Source: Mergibacter septicus
GTDB lineage: Bacteria > Pseudomonadota > Gammaproteobacteria > Enterobacterales > Pasteurellaceae
Length of the DNA: 64,000 nt
Assembly (NCBI RefSeq): GCF_003265225.1
Contig: NZ_CP022013.1
Coordinates: 653,001 to 717,000, forward strand
Direction: 5' to 3'
In this document: in pieces, positions 14,699 to 24,352 of the stretch
Layout of the letters: every line of letters begins with the position of its first letter
Position numbering within the stretch: position 1 is the stretch's first letter
The notes under the pieces: generated by a model
Told to the model about the DNA's origin: nothing
The model's input: the letters and a program-made list of their open reading frames with translations, nothing else
Databases searched by the model: none
Program-made: the position numbers and the translations under genes

Positions 14699-15015
14699 AT
14701 TTTTTCACCAAGCCAAATGATACCACCGAATATAAAGGAGATACCTGTAATCAGTGGTAAATAAATAAAGCTTAATCCGAGTAAAATCAAACAGTAAAGT
14801 GCGATCAATAGACAAGCTAAGATAATGCTACTGAAAAGATTGCCTGTTAACATCGGAATAACATTTGCCCAATAAAGCCAGCTAATCCAAAGTATGCCTC
14901 CAATCAGCAAAGTTAGCAGACAAATTTTAAGGCTTTTTTCTGCTAAACCTTGCTTTTTCCAATCAGCAAATAACAGGTAAACACTCTCTATCAAATCGTA
15001 AAAGTTATTCAACAT
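14677..15015 (-). CDS. Opposite-strand membrane protein (moron) inside the tail operon
   Basis: A 112-residue protein on the minus strand between the E/E' and tape measure genes. Three hydrophobic segments are seen (about residues 31-52, 58-79 and 83-100), separated by short loops; the ends are basic. AAGGAAAAT is its ribosome binding site. Its end overlaps the end of E' by 22 bases. Opposite orientation means it can be made in the lysogen while the late operon is silent, as for superinfection-exclusion genes (inference). I do not recognise the family. Confidence 0.68.
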   Translation of the reverse strand: MLNNFYDLIESVYLLFADWKKQGLAEKSLKICLLTLLIGGILWISWLYWANVIPMLTGNLFSSIILACLLIALYCLILLGLSFIYLPLITGISFIFGGIIWLGEKIYRKICP

Positions 15016-15068
15016 TGATTTTCCTTAATAAAGAATTTTATGTCATTTTCTAACATAGGTACACGCTT

Positions 15069-17528
15069 ATGGCAAATAATTTAGCAATCGGCTTAGTAAT
15101 AGGTGCAAGTTTACAATCAGGCTTTCAAGCCGCCTTTAGTAAAACTGAAAATGCTTTAAAGCGAGTTAATCAAGCCATAGCCAAAGGTACAGAACGTCAA
15201 CAAGGGTTAAGTGCTGCATTAGTCAAGTTAAAACAACGCCAAAAAGAAGCTGTGCAAGCAGTTACACAGGCTAGAATGTCTGGCAGTAACCTTGCCAATG
15301 CCATTACTCAATATCGCCGTTTAAGCCAACAAATAAAACTTGCCGAACAAAACCAGCTTGCCTATGCCAATGCACTAAAGCGTGCTGAAGCAATACAAAG
15401 TAAATTAAATCAAGCTTTAATCAAGCAACAAGACCAACACGCCTATCGCCAAGAACTAAAAGGTAAAGCCCTTGGCACGTTAGGTTTTGCCATAAGTGCC
15501 GCTGCTCCAATTAAAGCTGCCATTGATTTTGAAAGTGCAATGGCGGATGTGAAAAAAGTGGTAGATTTTGATACGCCAGAAGGCTTTAAAAAACTGAGCA
15601 AAGAGATTTTAGAACTAACTAATACTTTGCCTATGACCGCAGAGCAACTCGCTACCATCACGGCAACAGGTGGGCAATTAGGCGTTGCTGAAAAAGATTT
15701 AAAAGCCTTCACCACAACCATTGCTAAAATGTCAGTTGCCTTTGATATGTCGGCAGATGAATCAGCTGATGCAATGGCGAAACTTGCCAACGTTTACGCC
15801 ATCCCGATTAACGAAATTGACAAACTAGGTGATGCGATAAACGAACTATCCAACAATAGCCCAGCTAAAGCGGAACAAATTGTTAAAGTACTAGGGCGAA
15901 TTGGTGGAACAGCGAAAGATTTTGGTTTAACACAAAATGCTGCTACAGCCTTATCTTCTGCTTTTATCAGTCTGGGGAAACCTGCTGAAGTCGCAGGGAC
16001 AGCCATTAATGGTATGTTGACGAAATTAGCAACCGCAGATAAAGGCGGAAAGAAATTTCAAGAAGCCTTAAGTATTATTGGGATTTCAGCCAAACAACTG
16101 AAAGCAAATATTGCTAAAGATGGCGAAAAAGCCTTGGTCGATTTTCTCAATAAAGTGGCGAAACTGCCAAAATCGCAACGCACTGGCATATTGGTTGATA
16201 TTTTCGGCTTAGAATATGCCGATGATGTCAGTTTATTAGCAGGTAACGTCAATGTACTTGAAAAACAATTAGGATTATTAAAACAAACCGATCAAAATGG
16301 GCAAGCAAGTTATCTTGGTTCAATGTCGAAAGAGTTCTCTGCTAGAGCGGCAACTACTTCTGCTCAACTTCAAACCCTCAAAAATAATGTTGTAGCATTA
16401 GCGATTACTATTGGTTCAACAGTTTTACCTGCAGTAAATCAATTCGTTAGTTACTTAAAGCCAATGGTTAAATCTATTACCAACTGGGCAGAACAACACC
16501 CAACTTTAGTTAAAGGTTTGATGGGATTTGTATCAGGACTGGTTGGCTTAAAAGTCGCAACCTTAGGGGTACAATTCTTATTTAGTGGACTGATTTCAAC
16601 TTTCAACGGCGTAAATATTGCTTTAAACAGTATTAAAGCACTGCACGTCTCCGCTCAAATCCTACAATTAAGCGGTTGTGCAGGTAGCTTAGCAAAAGCT
16701 TTTGGTGTAGTGAAAACCGCTGTTTTTGCTTTAGGTCGTGCCATGTTAGCCAATCCCATTTTATTAATTGTTACTGCCATTGCAGGTGCCGCTTATCTCA
16801 TTTATCAATATTGGGAACCGATTAAAGGCTTTTTCTCTCATCTTTGGCAAAATTTGAAAGACTTTTTCACCTCAGGCATTGGAAATATCACCCAAACTAT
16901 TCTTAATTGGTCGCCATTTGGCTTGTTTTACAAAGCCTTTAGTAAAGTATTGGGCTGGTTTGGTATTGAGTTACCAAATAATTTTAGTGAATTTGGTAAA
17001 AATATTATTGATGGTTTAGTGAATGGGATCAGTAATGCGTGGAATACAGCCAAAGAGAAAGTCAGTGAATTAGGTACAGGAGTAAAAAATTGGTTTAAAG
17101 AAAAACTGGGTATTCATAGTCCTAGCCGTGTATTTATGGGGTTTGGTCAAAATACCGTTGAAGGATTAGCAATCGGGATCACTCAAAAAACAGCGTTAGC
17201 CAATAAAGCCAGTGATAATCTTGCCCAATCAGTTACTCAATCTTCTAAAAAATTAGATATCAGCACCGAGTTTGCAAATCAAGAAAGTAATGAACAAATT
17301 AGAAGTAACTATCGTCCTCTTTCTGAGAGTGTAACCTCCCCCCTAAATTCAGCACAACAAGAACCATCAAGGGTATTTAATATTAATTTTAATCCTACTA
17401 TTAACCTTACATCTCACCAAGATAGTGCAGTTTTAAATCAGGTTAAACAAGGGTTAAATATGAGTTTAACTGAGTTTGAACGATTGTTAGAACGTGTACA
17501 AGATCAAAAACGTCGGAGAGCCTATTAA
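15069..17528 (+). CDS. Tail tape measure protein, P2 T-like
   Basis: An 819-residue protein that fixes tail length. The first 150 residues are a coiled coil (AIAKGTERQQGLSAALVKLKQ), then a TP901/P2-type core with ALADKN-like repeats (AMAKLANVYAIPINEIDKLG), two hydrophobic segments (about 475-505 and 560-580), and a C-terminus with GIHSPSRVFMGFGQNTVEGL, a motif common to many tape measures. Its stop overlaps the start of U. Confidence 0.9.
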   Translation: MANNLAIGLVIGASLQSGFQAAFSKTENALKRVNQAIAKGTERQQGLSAALVKLKQRQKEAVQAVTQARMSGSNLANAITQYRRLSQQIKLAEQNQLAYANALKRAEAIQSKLNQALIKQQDQHAYRQELKGKALGTLGFAISAAAPIKAAIDFESAMADVKKVVDFDTPEGFKKLSKEILELTNTLPMTAEQLATITATGGQLGVAEKDLKAFTTTIAKMSVAFDMSADESADAMAKLANVYAIPINEIDKLGDAINELSNNSPAKAEQIVKVLGRIGGTAKDFGLTQNAATALSSAFISLGKPAEVAGTAINGMLTKLATADKGGKKFQEALSIIGISAKQLKANIAKDGEKALVDFLNKVAKLPKSQRTGILVDIFGLEYADDVSLLAGNVNVLEKQLGLLKQTDQNGQASYLGSMSKEFSARAATTSAQLQTLKNNVVALAITIGSTVLPAVNQFVSYLKPMVKSITNWAEQHPTLVKGLMGFVSGLVGLKVATLGVQFLFSGLISTFNGVNIALNSIKALHVSAQILQLSGCAGSLAKAFGVVKTAVFALGRAMLANPILLIVTAIAGAAYLIYQYWEPIKGFFSHLWQNLKDFFTSGIGNITQTILNWSPFGLFYKAFSKVLGWFGIELPNNFSEFGKNIIDGLVNGISNAWNTAKEKVSELGTGVKNWFKEKLGIHSPSRVFMGFGQNTVEGLAIGITQKTALANKASDNLAQSVTQSSKKLDISTEFANQESNEQIRSNYRPLSESVTSPLNSAQQEPSRVFNINFNPTINLTSHQDSAVLNQVKQGLNMSLTEFERLLERVQDQKRRRAY

Positions 17529-18496
17529 TGTATCTAATGCTAGGTAAAGTTATTCTTGAACCGATTAACCTCACCGCTTTTAGTGAAACTCAAAGCGCCA
17601 ACTTTGCCGAACATCCAGTGCTAAAAGGTAGACCCTTATTGCAAGCAATGGGTTTAAATTTGGCAGAAAAAAATCTTGAAGTAAGATTACATTATCAACT
17701 TGGCAAAGTTGAACAACGTTATCAAGCATTATTATCTGCTAAAAATAGTCAACAAGCATTAGCATTCATCTTTGGTAGGGGAAAATTCATTGGTTATTTC
17801 GTTATTACTGAATTGAACTCAACCACAGTATTTACCGATCAATACGGTAATGTATTGTGTCGGGAAATATCACTCAAACTCAAAGAATATGCGGGGAAAA
17901 TTAAACCACCAAAACAAGGTGTAGCCCTTCAAAAAGGGAAGGACGATATTTTAGGTTCAATTATCCCTAAAGACGTGATCAAAACCCTGAATCAAGCTAA
18001 AGCTACTTTAAAAAAAGGCGTTGAAACTTTTCAAAAGACAATGCGAACGCTTAATGCTGTACGTAACACGGTTAGCGTTATGCAAAATTTAGTTCACGAA
18101 CCACAATTAGCGTTAGCTCAACTACCAAATGTGGTCAGTGATCTAAATTCTGCATTAGGTGGTATTGGTGAACTAGTTGGTATGCAACAGACGTTTAGCC
18201 AACTACAAGATGGATTAAGTGTAGTTGGTGAATTTACGCAAGGCGTTGCACAAACTCATCATTATTTGCAACAAACTAGCCATATTTTCCAATCTGAATT
18301 TAATCTGGAAAATCTGGAGGATTTACTTAATCTAGGTTCAAATGCCTTAGATAACACCTTAGAAACAATCAATAATCTCTCCGCTTCAGTACAAAAAATG
18401 GGGGCTTTTGTCGTATTGCGACAAGATGAAATCCTATCTAAAGAGATTGTTGAGCAATCACAACTGTATAAGCCAAAGGAAATACGCAATGGATAA
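17528..18496 (+). CDS. Tail protein, P2 gpU-like with long extension
   Basis: A 322-residue protein. The first 130 residues match P2 gpU (tail terminator or baseplate-associated), with FGRGKFIGYFVITELN. The remaining 190 residues are helical and rich in Asn, Gln and Leu, about doubling the usual length of the P2 protein. It overlaps both neighbours in the order T-U-X-D of P2. Confidence 0.78.
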   Translation: MYLMLGKVILEPINLTAFSETQSANFAEHPVLKGRPLLQAMGLNLAEKNLEVRLHYQLGKVEQRYQALLSAKNSQQALAFIFGRGKFIGYFVITELNSTTVFTDQYGNVLCREISLKLKEYAGKIKPPKQGVALQKGKDDILGSIIPKDVIKTLNQAKATLKKGVETFQKTMRTLNAVRNTVSVMQNLVHEPQLALAQLPNVVSDLNSALGGIGELVGMQQTFSQLQDGLSVVGEFTQGVAQTHHYLQQTSHIFQSEFNLENLEDLLNLGSNALDNTLETINNLSASVQKMGAFVVLRQDEILSKEIVEQSQLYKPKEIRNG

Positions 18497-18728
18497 TACT
18501 GGTAAAACAGCTTTAATTCATCAGGTTAAACAATGCGAACGCTGGGATAATCTGGCTTACCATTATTATGGTGATCCGTTGCTATATAGTCACATTATTG
18601 ATGCAAACCCTCAACTCGCTTTTTATGAAGTGTTACCTGTTGGGGTTACTGTATTTATTCCTGTTTTGACTGTAACACCTACATCTAATGATACTATGCC
18701 ACCTTGGCTAAGGGAAAATAATGAATAA
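18489..18728 (+). CDS. Tail protein, P2 gpX-like (LysM-like)
   Basis: A 79-residue protein. The core RWDNLAYHYYGDPLLYSHIIDANP reads as a LysM-like fold as in P2 X, a small baseplate hub protein. ATG 18489 is chosen because GGAAATACGCA gives a ribosome binding site and the product fits the family; longer in-frame starts run deep into U. It overlaps U and D by 8 bases each. Confidence 0.82.
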   Translation: MDNTGKTALIHQVKQCERWDNLAYHYYGDPLLYSHIIDANPQLAFYEVLPVGVTVFIPVLTVTPTSNDTMPPWLRENNE

Positions 18729-19884
18729 ATCTAATATACCAACACCTGATTTTTCGTTGTTTTATCAAAAAACGAATATTACTGCTGACCTTGAACCATA
18801 TTTACTTTCTATTAGTTATACCGATTATTTAGAAGGGCAAAGCGATGAACTGTCACTTGAATTTACCGATCCTGATGGTAAATGGATTAGAAGTTGGTTT
18901 CCAACCCAAGGTGATAAACTCAGCCTTTCATTAGGCTATAAAGGTTCGCCATTAGTCAATCTAGGGGATTTTGAGATTGATGAAATTGAGTATCTTTATC
19001 CCAGCTCACAAATTCATATTCGTGCATTAAGTACAGGAATTTCAAAAAGCTATCGTACATTAAAACCAAAAGCATATGAAAATACAACCCTAGCTCAAGT
19101 TGTTGCTACTATCGCTAAACGTATGAAGTTAAAAGTAATTGGACAGATAAAACCTATTCCAATTGTGCGCGTTACTCAGTATCAAGAGCGAGATTTAGAA
19201 TTTCTTACTCGACTGGCTAGGACCTATCATCATTCTTTTAAGATTGTGGGTGAACAGCTAGTTTTTACAGACAAAGCGACATTTATTGAACGTCAAAGTG
19301 TATTAACCTTAGAACCAGAACAGATTAAAACTATTCGCTTGCGAGATCGCATTAGAGATACGGTGAAAAAAGTCAATGTATCAGGCTTTGATAGTAATGG
19401 TAAGAAAGTATTAAAACAATCCAAAGAGGCATCAATACAACGTCAAACTATTCAACAAGCAGCTATCTCAAATGGGGATACATTGAATATTACGACTCGA
19501 GGAGAAAGCCAAGAGCAAATTAACGCAATGACTGATGCAGCATTAGCACAACAAAATGAAGATAGACAAGCAGGTACAATCACATTACTAGGTGATCCTA
19601 AATTAGTCGCAGGCAATACATTACGATTGCGTAAACTCGGTGTATTTAGTGGCAAGTATTTAATTACCTCTTCACGCCATCATTTAACCCGTTCTTCTGG
19701 TTTTACCACTGAAATTGAGGTGAGAATGCTGGAATTTATCCCCGATAATATTGTTGAGGAAAAAACATCACAACCAAAAAACGTGAAAGAAATTATTAAA
19801 CAAACACCACACCAGCCTAAAACATATCAGCAAACGATGTCTGCCTTAATTAATCTTGTTGGAGAGAAAGCGAATGCTAACTAA
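18721..19884 (+). CDS. Baseplate hub protein, P2 gpD-like
   Basis: A 387-residue protein of the late control D family, the hub ring that holds the spike (equivalent of T4 gp27). Segments include ISYTDYLEGQSDELSLEFTD, GDFEIDEIEYLYP and QYQERDLEFLTRLARTYHHSF. It overlaps X at the start and V at the end, forming a tightly coupled group. Confidence 0.88.
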   Translation: MNKSNIPTPDFSLFYQKTNITADLEPYLLSISYTDYLEGQSDELSLEFTDPDGKWIRSWFPTQGDKLSLSLGYKGSPLVNLGDFEIDEIEYLYPSSQIHIRALSTGISKSYRTLKPKAYENTTLAQVVATIAKRMKLKVIGQIKPIPIVRVTQYQERDLEFLTRLARTYHHSFKIVGEQLVFTDKATFIERQSVLTLEPEQIKTIRLRDRIRDTVKKVNVSGFDSNGKKVLKQSKEASIQRQTIQQAAISNGDTLNITTRGESQEQINAMTDAALAQQNEDRQAGTITLLGDPKLVAGNTLRLRKLGVFSGKYLITSSRHHLTRSSGFTTEIEVRMLEFIPDNIVEEKTSQPKNVKEIIKQTPHQPKTYQQTMSALINLVGEKANAN

Positions 19885-20497
19885 TTTATGTTCCCATAAT
19901 TTTTCAGCGACTTATCAAGAAGGGATTATTAGTCAAATCGATCCTAAAACACACAAAGTACGTTGTGTGTTACCTGCATTAGATAACTTAGAAACGGCGT
20001 GGCTTTCTTATCTTACTCCCAATGCAGGCGGTAATCAGTTTTATTGTCTGCCCGACGTAGGCGCATTGGTCGCAATACTCCTCGATGCACGCGGTGAGGG
20101 CGGTTGTGTGTTAGGAGCAATTTATAACCAACAAGATCCTGTGCCTGTGGCAGACAGTGAGGTGTTTATGCTCAAATTTAAAAATGGCACAATCATCTCA
20201 CACAATCGCGCAACAGGTGATGTGGTAATTGATGCGGTGGGAACGGTATTAGTCAAATCCCCTAGCCTAATCACGCTTGATTGCTCGGAGACAAAAACCA
20301 CAGGCAACTTGCTTGTAGAAGGCTCATTAACCTACATGCAAGGCATGACGGGTAACGGCGGTTCTGGTGGTACAACGGCGGTGATCAATGGCTCACTTAA
20401 AACACAAGGTGGTGATATTACAGCCGATAATATCAGTCTGAAAAAACACGTGCATACTGAGCAAGGCGACGGTAATGATACAAGTGTCGCCAAATAA
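19874..20497 (+). CDS. Baseplate spike, P2 gpV-like
   Basis: A 207-residue spike protein. The N-terminal OB-fold part has GIISQIDPKTHKVRCVLP and YCLPDVGALVAILLD; the middle is a repetitive beta region (FKNGTIISHNRATGDVVID); and the end reads KKHVHTEQGDG, where the HxH pair matches the iron-binding tip of P2 V. ATG 19874 follows GGAGAGAAAGCGA; a longer ORF start is less likely. Confidence 0.88.
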   Translation: MLTNLCSHNFSATYQEGIISQIDPKTHKVRCVLPALDNLETAWLSYLTPNAGGNQFYCLPDVGALVAILLDARGEGGCVLGAIYNQQDPVPVADSEVFMLKFKNGTIISHNRATGDVVIDAVGTVLVKSPSLITLDCSETKTTGNLLVEGSLTYMQGMTGNGGSGGTTAVINGSLKTQGGDITADNISLKKHVHTEQGDGNDTSVAK

Positions 20498-20502
20498 AAA
20501 TC

Positions 20503-20546
20503 TTTAAACTACTTTAAAATCAATTTCCTTTCTTGTCCTGTAATAT
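20503..20546 (+). promoter_or_regulatory. Candidate late promoter P4 (baseplate)
   Basis: Dyad TTTAAA-CTAC-TTTAAA at 20503-20518 and -10-like TAATAT at 20541-20546, exactly 38 bp from the dyad start, with a transcription start expected about at the W start codon. Confidence 0.6.
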
Positions 20547-20553
20547 CAGGGCT

Positions 20554-20922
20554 ATGAATACACATACTCACTTAACGACACATTGGCAACTTGCCCCGAA
20601 TAATGAAACACAATCTATTATTCAGGGTATTGAAGACATTCATCTTTGTATTGCCAACATTCTCAATACCATAAAAGGCAGTGATATTTTACGTCCTGAT
20701 TTTGGCAGTGATCATTTTCAATATCTTGACCAGCCTGAAGATATTGCTATTCCAAATATCGTCCGAGAAATTGTCTTAGCATTACAAACTTGGGAAAAAC
20801 GTATTCAGATTGAAAATATCCGTATCACAGGTACCGCTCCCCATTTTTACTTTATGCTGGAATGGGTTGTAACCGATGATGTTTCTCAACAACTATACAT
20901 TACAGAAATCAAGGCTAGTTAA
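20554..20922 (+). CDS. Baseplate wedge protein, P2 gpW-like (gp25 family)
   Basis: A 122-residue protein of the T4 gp25/P2 W family. The conserved part is IKGSDILRPDFGSDHFQYLDQP, with the usual R-P-x-F-G. ATG 20554 has only AGGG six bases before it. If P4 starts transcription near 20553, the mRNA would be leaderless or nearly so. J follows at once. Confidence 0.85.
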   Translation: MNTHTHLTTHWQLAPNNETQSIIQGIEDIHLCIANILNTIKGSDILRPDFGSDHFQYLDQPEDIAIPNIVREIVLALQTWEKRIQIENIRITGTAPHFYFMLEWVVTDDVSQQLYITEIKAS

Positions 20923-22026
20923 ATGAAACAGATTCAAGCAACTGATGTTAAAATAGTCGATGATGATCTGCAAAAAATCCTTACGGAAACTATTACAGAT
21001 TACGAAAACCGCACGGGTAAAACCCTGCAACCCGCTCATATTGAACGTTCTATTATTCAAACTTATGCCTACCGTGAATTTTTAGTACGTAAAGGTATTA
21101 ATGAAGCGTTTTTACAAACATTTCCACAATTTGCAACAGGGCTAGCATTAGATCTGTGTGGAGAGATTATTGGTTGTCATCGCCTAGAAAATCAAGCTGC
21201 TCGTTGTCTTATTCGTTTTAGTCTTAACGGTGAACATGATGATCTCACTATTGAAAAAGGGACAAAAGTTTTTGCCACTGATACTTTATACTTTTCGACC
21301 CTTACAACGGTTAAAATTGCACGCAATCAACAATATACTGATGTTGAAGCTATCGCTAATTTAACAGGAGAAATTGGTAATGATTGGCAAATTGGACAAG
21401 TAAAAAAACTTGTCAATGTTAATCCAGCTTTAACCGCGAGTAATTTAGATGTAAGTTCAGGTGGAATTATTACAGAATCTGATGATGATTATCGTAAACG
21501 TATTTTACTTGCTCCTGAAGCATTAACAACCTGTGGTTCTATCGGGGCTTATACTTATCACACCTTTAGTGTCTCTCCCTCTATTGCCGATGTCGTTATT
21601 TCAACACCAATTGCTGGTACAGTACAAATCACAGTCTTAACCAAAAATGGTTTACCTTCAGCGAGTTTATTAAAACAAATTAAACAAGCATTAAATGCTG
21701 AAAATGTTCGTCCTCTTTGCGATAACGTTGAGGTTGTTGCACCAGAAAAAATCAATTATCAAATTAACGCCCGTTTAGATTTATTTTCAGGTTTTATCGC
21801 ACAAGATGTTCTTGTTCGAGCAAATCTTGCGATTCGCCATTATCTATCTAATCGTAGTAAAAAATTGGGTATTGATATTATTCCACTTGAAATTCAAAGC
21901 ATTTTAAAAGTTGAAGGCGTCTATAACGTGCATTTAACGTCTCCTGCCTTAATTGAAGTCGCCTCAAACCGATGGGCGGAATGTAGTGAGGTTCAAATTA
22001 GTTTAGGAGAGGTAAAAAATGGCTAA
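20923..22026 (+). CDS. Baseplate protein, P2 gpJ-like
   Basis: A 367-residue protein of the baseplate J family (T4 gp6-like wedge). Visible features include ARCLIRFSLNGEHDDLTIEKGTKV-type start of the Ig-like part and TESDDDYRKRILLAPEALTTCGS, the family's conserved arginine region. Starts directly after the W stop and overlaps I by 8 bases. Confidence 0.88.
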   Translation: MKQIQATDVKIVDDDLQKILTETITDYENRTGKTLQPAHIERSIIQTYAYREFLVRKGINEAFLQTFPQFATGLALDLCGEIIGCHRLENQAARCLIRFSLNGEHDDLTIEKGTKVFATDTLYFSTLTTVKIARNQQYTDVEAIANLTGEIGNDWQIGQVKKLVNVNPALTASNLDVSSGGIITESDDDYRKRILLAPEALTTCGSIGAYTYHTFSVSPSIADVVISTPIAGTVQITVLTKNGLPSASLLKQIKQALNAENVRPLCDNVEVVAPEKINYQINARLDLFSGFIAQDVLVRANLAIRHYLSNRSKKLGIDIIPLEIQSILKVEGVYNVHLTSPALIEVASNRWAECSEVQISLGEVKNG

Positions 22027-22597
22027 ATTAGTTTATCCAAATATGATTGCCAAAGATAAAAAATTTAGTGCATTAGCCGATTTAGGTTTATCTCTGTATC
22101 AACTAAAACAACATCAACTACTGACTAATTTTATTGATTTAATGCCAACAGAATACCTCTTTTTGCTTGCTGAAAAATGGTCAGTAATAGGCGAAGATGG
22201 ATGGGATTTAGCTGAAAGTGAAACTGCAAAACGCAATTTAATCAAACAAGCCGTTGAATTACATCATTATAAAGGAACACCTTATGCTATTCGCCAAGTT
22301 ATTCGTCAATTAGGGTTTGGTGAAGTAGAAATCATTGAGGGACTAAACAATAAAAAATATAACGGGGAAATTAACTATAGTGGAATTTTTACTCATAACG
22401 CTCCAACAGCATGGGCAAGTTATGTAGTAGTGTTAAGAAAGATTATTACTCGTGATCAAGCACAACAATTGCGACAAATATTACGTTACTTTGCTCCCGC
22501 TCGTTGTCAGTTAGTCGCCCTTGATTATCGTGAAACCGCATTACGTTATAACGCTACGGCTACGTTTAATGGGGAATTTTCTTTTGGTACAGCGTGA
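22019..22597 (+). CDS. Tail protein, P2 gpI-like
   Basis: A 192-residue protein of the P2 I family, which joins fibres to the baseplate. Conserved WDLAESETAKRNLIKQAVELHHYKGTP-type segment is seen at about residues 62-88, followed by a QLGFGEVEIIEG region. Ends shortly before the fibre gene. Confidence 0.85.
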   Translation: MAKLVYPNMIAKDKKFSALADLGLSLYQLKQHQLLTNFIDLMPTEYLFLLAEKWSVIGEDGWDLAESETAKRNLIKQAVELHHYKGTPYAIRQVIRQLGFGEVEIIEGLNNKKYNGEINYSGIFTHNAPTAWASYVVVLRKIITRDQAQQLRQILRYFAPARCQLVALDYRETALRYNATATFNGEFSFGTA

Positions 22598-22636
22598 TGG
22601 CATACCTAATTTTTAATTATAGAAGGAACAGAAAAC

Positions 22637-23761
22637 ATGGCAAATCTTCAAGTTAGTCCCAGCTGGGAAACAGGTATTTATCAAATAGAAACCTCAGATC
22701 CAGTGGTTGGCGGAGAAAACGGCATTGCAAATCGACAAGCAAAACAACTTGCTGCACGTACGCTCTATCTTAAACAACAATTAGAAACACTAGCAAACAA
22801 ACGTGCTAGCACAACACAGATCGGGCAAGTACAATTAACTAATGCAACTGATTCAAACAGTGAAACACTTGCATTAACTGCCAAAGCAGGAAAAACTCTA
22901 GCTGAGCAAATTCTCCAAGTTTCACGTGCTATTCCAACTCAATACACACCCACAGCAGCTACTACAACACAAGCAGGGATAGTACAACTTTCAAATGAAA
23001 CAAACAGCAATGCTGAAAACAAAGCTCCGACGTTGAAAGCTCTAAAAAGCTTAAATACTAAAATTGAGGGCAGAATATTAGATGCTGATTCTTCCCAGAA
23101 TGTACGTCCCTATTCGATACCTGCAAACGGAAAATCCCAGTTTTATAGATCAGCCGGGTATGAAAAACCAAGCGATTTACAACAAGCACATAATTATGGG
23201 TGTGGAATTGCGATTAGAACAGGTGCAACAAATAGTGGATTTGCAGATATTTATATCCCTCACACTGCGAACGGAAATGCTGAATTTTGGGTAAGAAACG
23301 GCTATCAGGGGTTTGCACACAGCAACTGGACTGTTTTTAAGCCACTGCCACCTATAACCTCAGTAGTGAATGATAACTCTGAAAATAAAATCGCAACAGC
23401 AAGGGGCGTTAAAACAGCGTATGACAAAGCTGTTGAAGCATTAAATAAAGCAAATGAAAGCCAATTCACGCAAAATTTAGCACAAAATGGTTGGTGTCGG
23501 ATGCCTAATGGTTTGATTCTGCAATGGGGCTTTCTTTCTAAATCATCATTGAGTGGTTCTTATGCGACAGTAACTTTTCCGATTTCTTTTACAGAAATAT
23601 TTAATATTTCTTTAACTGCAGCTGCTAGGGGAGTCGATGGAGATAATAGTCATTATATTGATACTGGAGTACATAATCTTACAAATCAATCGTTTAGGGT
23701 TTTTTCATGGTGGAATGGCGGAAATTTTGATGGATTTTACTGGACAGCAATCGGGAAATAA
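22637..23761 (+). CDS. Tail fibre protein
   Basis: A 374-residue fibre. The N-terminus (WETGIYQIETSDPVVGGENG) is the part that docks to the baseplate. Repeated segments near 58-120 (TTQIGQVQLTNATDSNSETL and TTQAGIVQLSNETNSNAENK) are phage fibre repeats. The C-terminus is aromatic and Gly/Asn-rich with NGWCRMPNGLILQWG, common to many fibre tips that bind the host. The next gene encodes its assembly partner. Confidence 0.85.
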   Translation: MANLQVSPSWETGIYQIETSDPVVGGENGIANRQAKQLAARTLYLKQQLETLANKRASTTQIGQVQLTNATDSNSETLALTAKAGKTLAEQILQVSRAIPTQYTPTAATTTQAGIVQLSNETNSNAENKAPTLKALKSLNTKIEGRILDADSSQNVRPYSIPANGKSQFYRSAGYEKPSDLQQAHNYGCGIAIRTGATNSGFADIYIPHTANGNAEFWVRNGYQGFAHSNWTVFKPLPPITSVVNDNSENKIATARGVKTAYDKAVEALNKANESQFTQNLAQNGWCRMPNGLILQWGFLSKSSLSGSYATVTFPISFTEIFNISLTAAARGVDGDNSHYIDTGVHNLTNQSFRVFSWWNGGNFDGFYWTAIGK

Positions 23762-23764
23762 AAA

Positions 23765-24352
23765 ATGGATAAGAAGTACATCATTATTTTAGATAAAAAC
23801 GGAAAAAGAATAACATCGTTAGTTATTGGTATTCATGCTGATACGCTAGAAATGTTAATTGAATTTGCAAAGCAAAATTACTCGGATTTCTCTTATATAG
23901 AAGCTGATGAAACATTGCAAAATCAACTGTTAGACCCACAATCAGTTTATCAAAATGGCCAAGTTATTGTGCTTGAAGTTGATAGAGAGGCATTAAAAGC
24001 TGAACAACAAACTCAAATGTGGGAACAAATCAAACAAAAACGCTATCAAAATTGTCGATCTGGTGTCTATGTAAAAAGTGTGGATAAATGGTTTCATTCT
24101 GATGACGCAAGTCGTCAGCAGTACACCTTTATGCGCACGCTCCCAGATTTTCCACCAACACAATGGAAAACGATGGATAACAGCTTTGTCGAGATGACAA
24201 AAGATTTACTAAATGAGTTATCACTCGCAATGTTTGCACACGAGCAAGCGGATTTTGCTAATGCAGAGCGTCATCGCGCAGCAATGTTGGCGGCGGAAAA
24301 CCCGCTAGATTATGACTACAGCACAGGTTGGCAGGAGGTTTTTAATGGCTAA
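23765..24352 (+). CDS. Tail fibre assembly-type protein (DUF4376)
   Basis: A 195-residue protein ending in a DUF4376-like domain (QIKQKRYQNCRSGVYVKSVDKW and WKTMDNSFVEMT). Such proteins follow the fibre gene in Mu-like phages of Pasteurellaceae and are thought to help fibre assembly. Starts three bases after the fibre stop. Confidence 0.72.
   Translation: MDKKYIIILDKNGKRITSLVIGIHADTLEMLIEFAKQNYSDFSYIEADETLQNQLLDPQSVYQNGQVIVLEVDREALKAEQQTQMWEQIKQKRYQNCRSGVYVKSVDKWFHSDDASRQQYTFMRTLPDFPPTQWKTMDNSFVEMTKDLLNELSLAMFAHEQADFANAERHRAAMLAAENPLDYDYSTGWQEVFNG

Noticed and set aside
15443-16252. Several minus-strand ORFs in the tape measure gene
   Set aside because: Shadow frames of the repetitive Ala/Lys-rich coding sequence.
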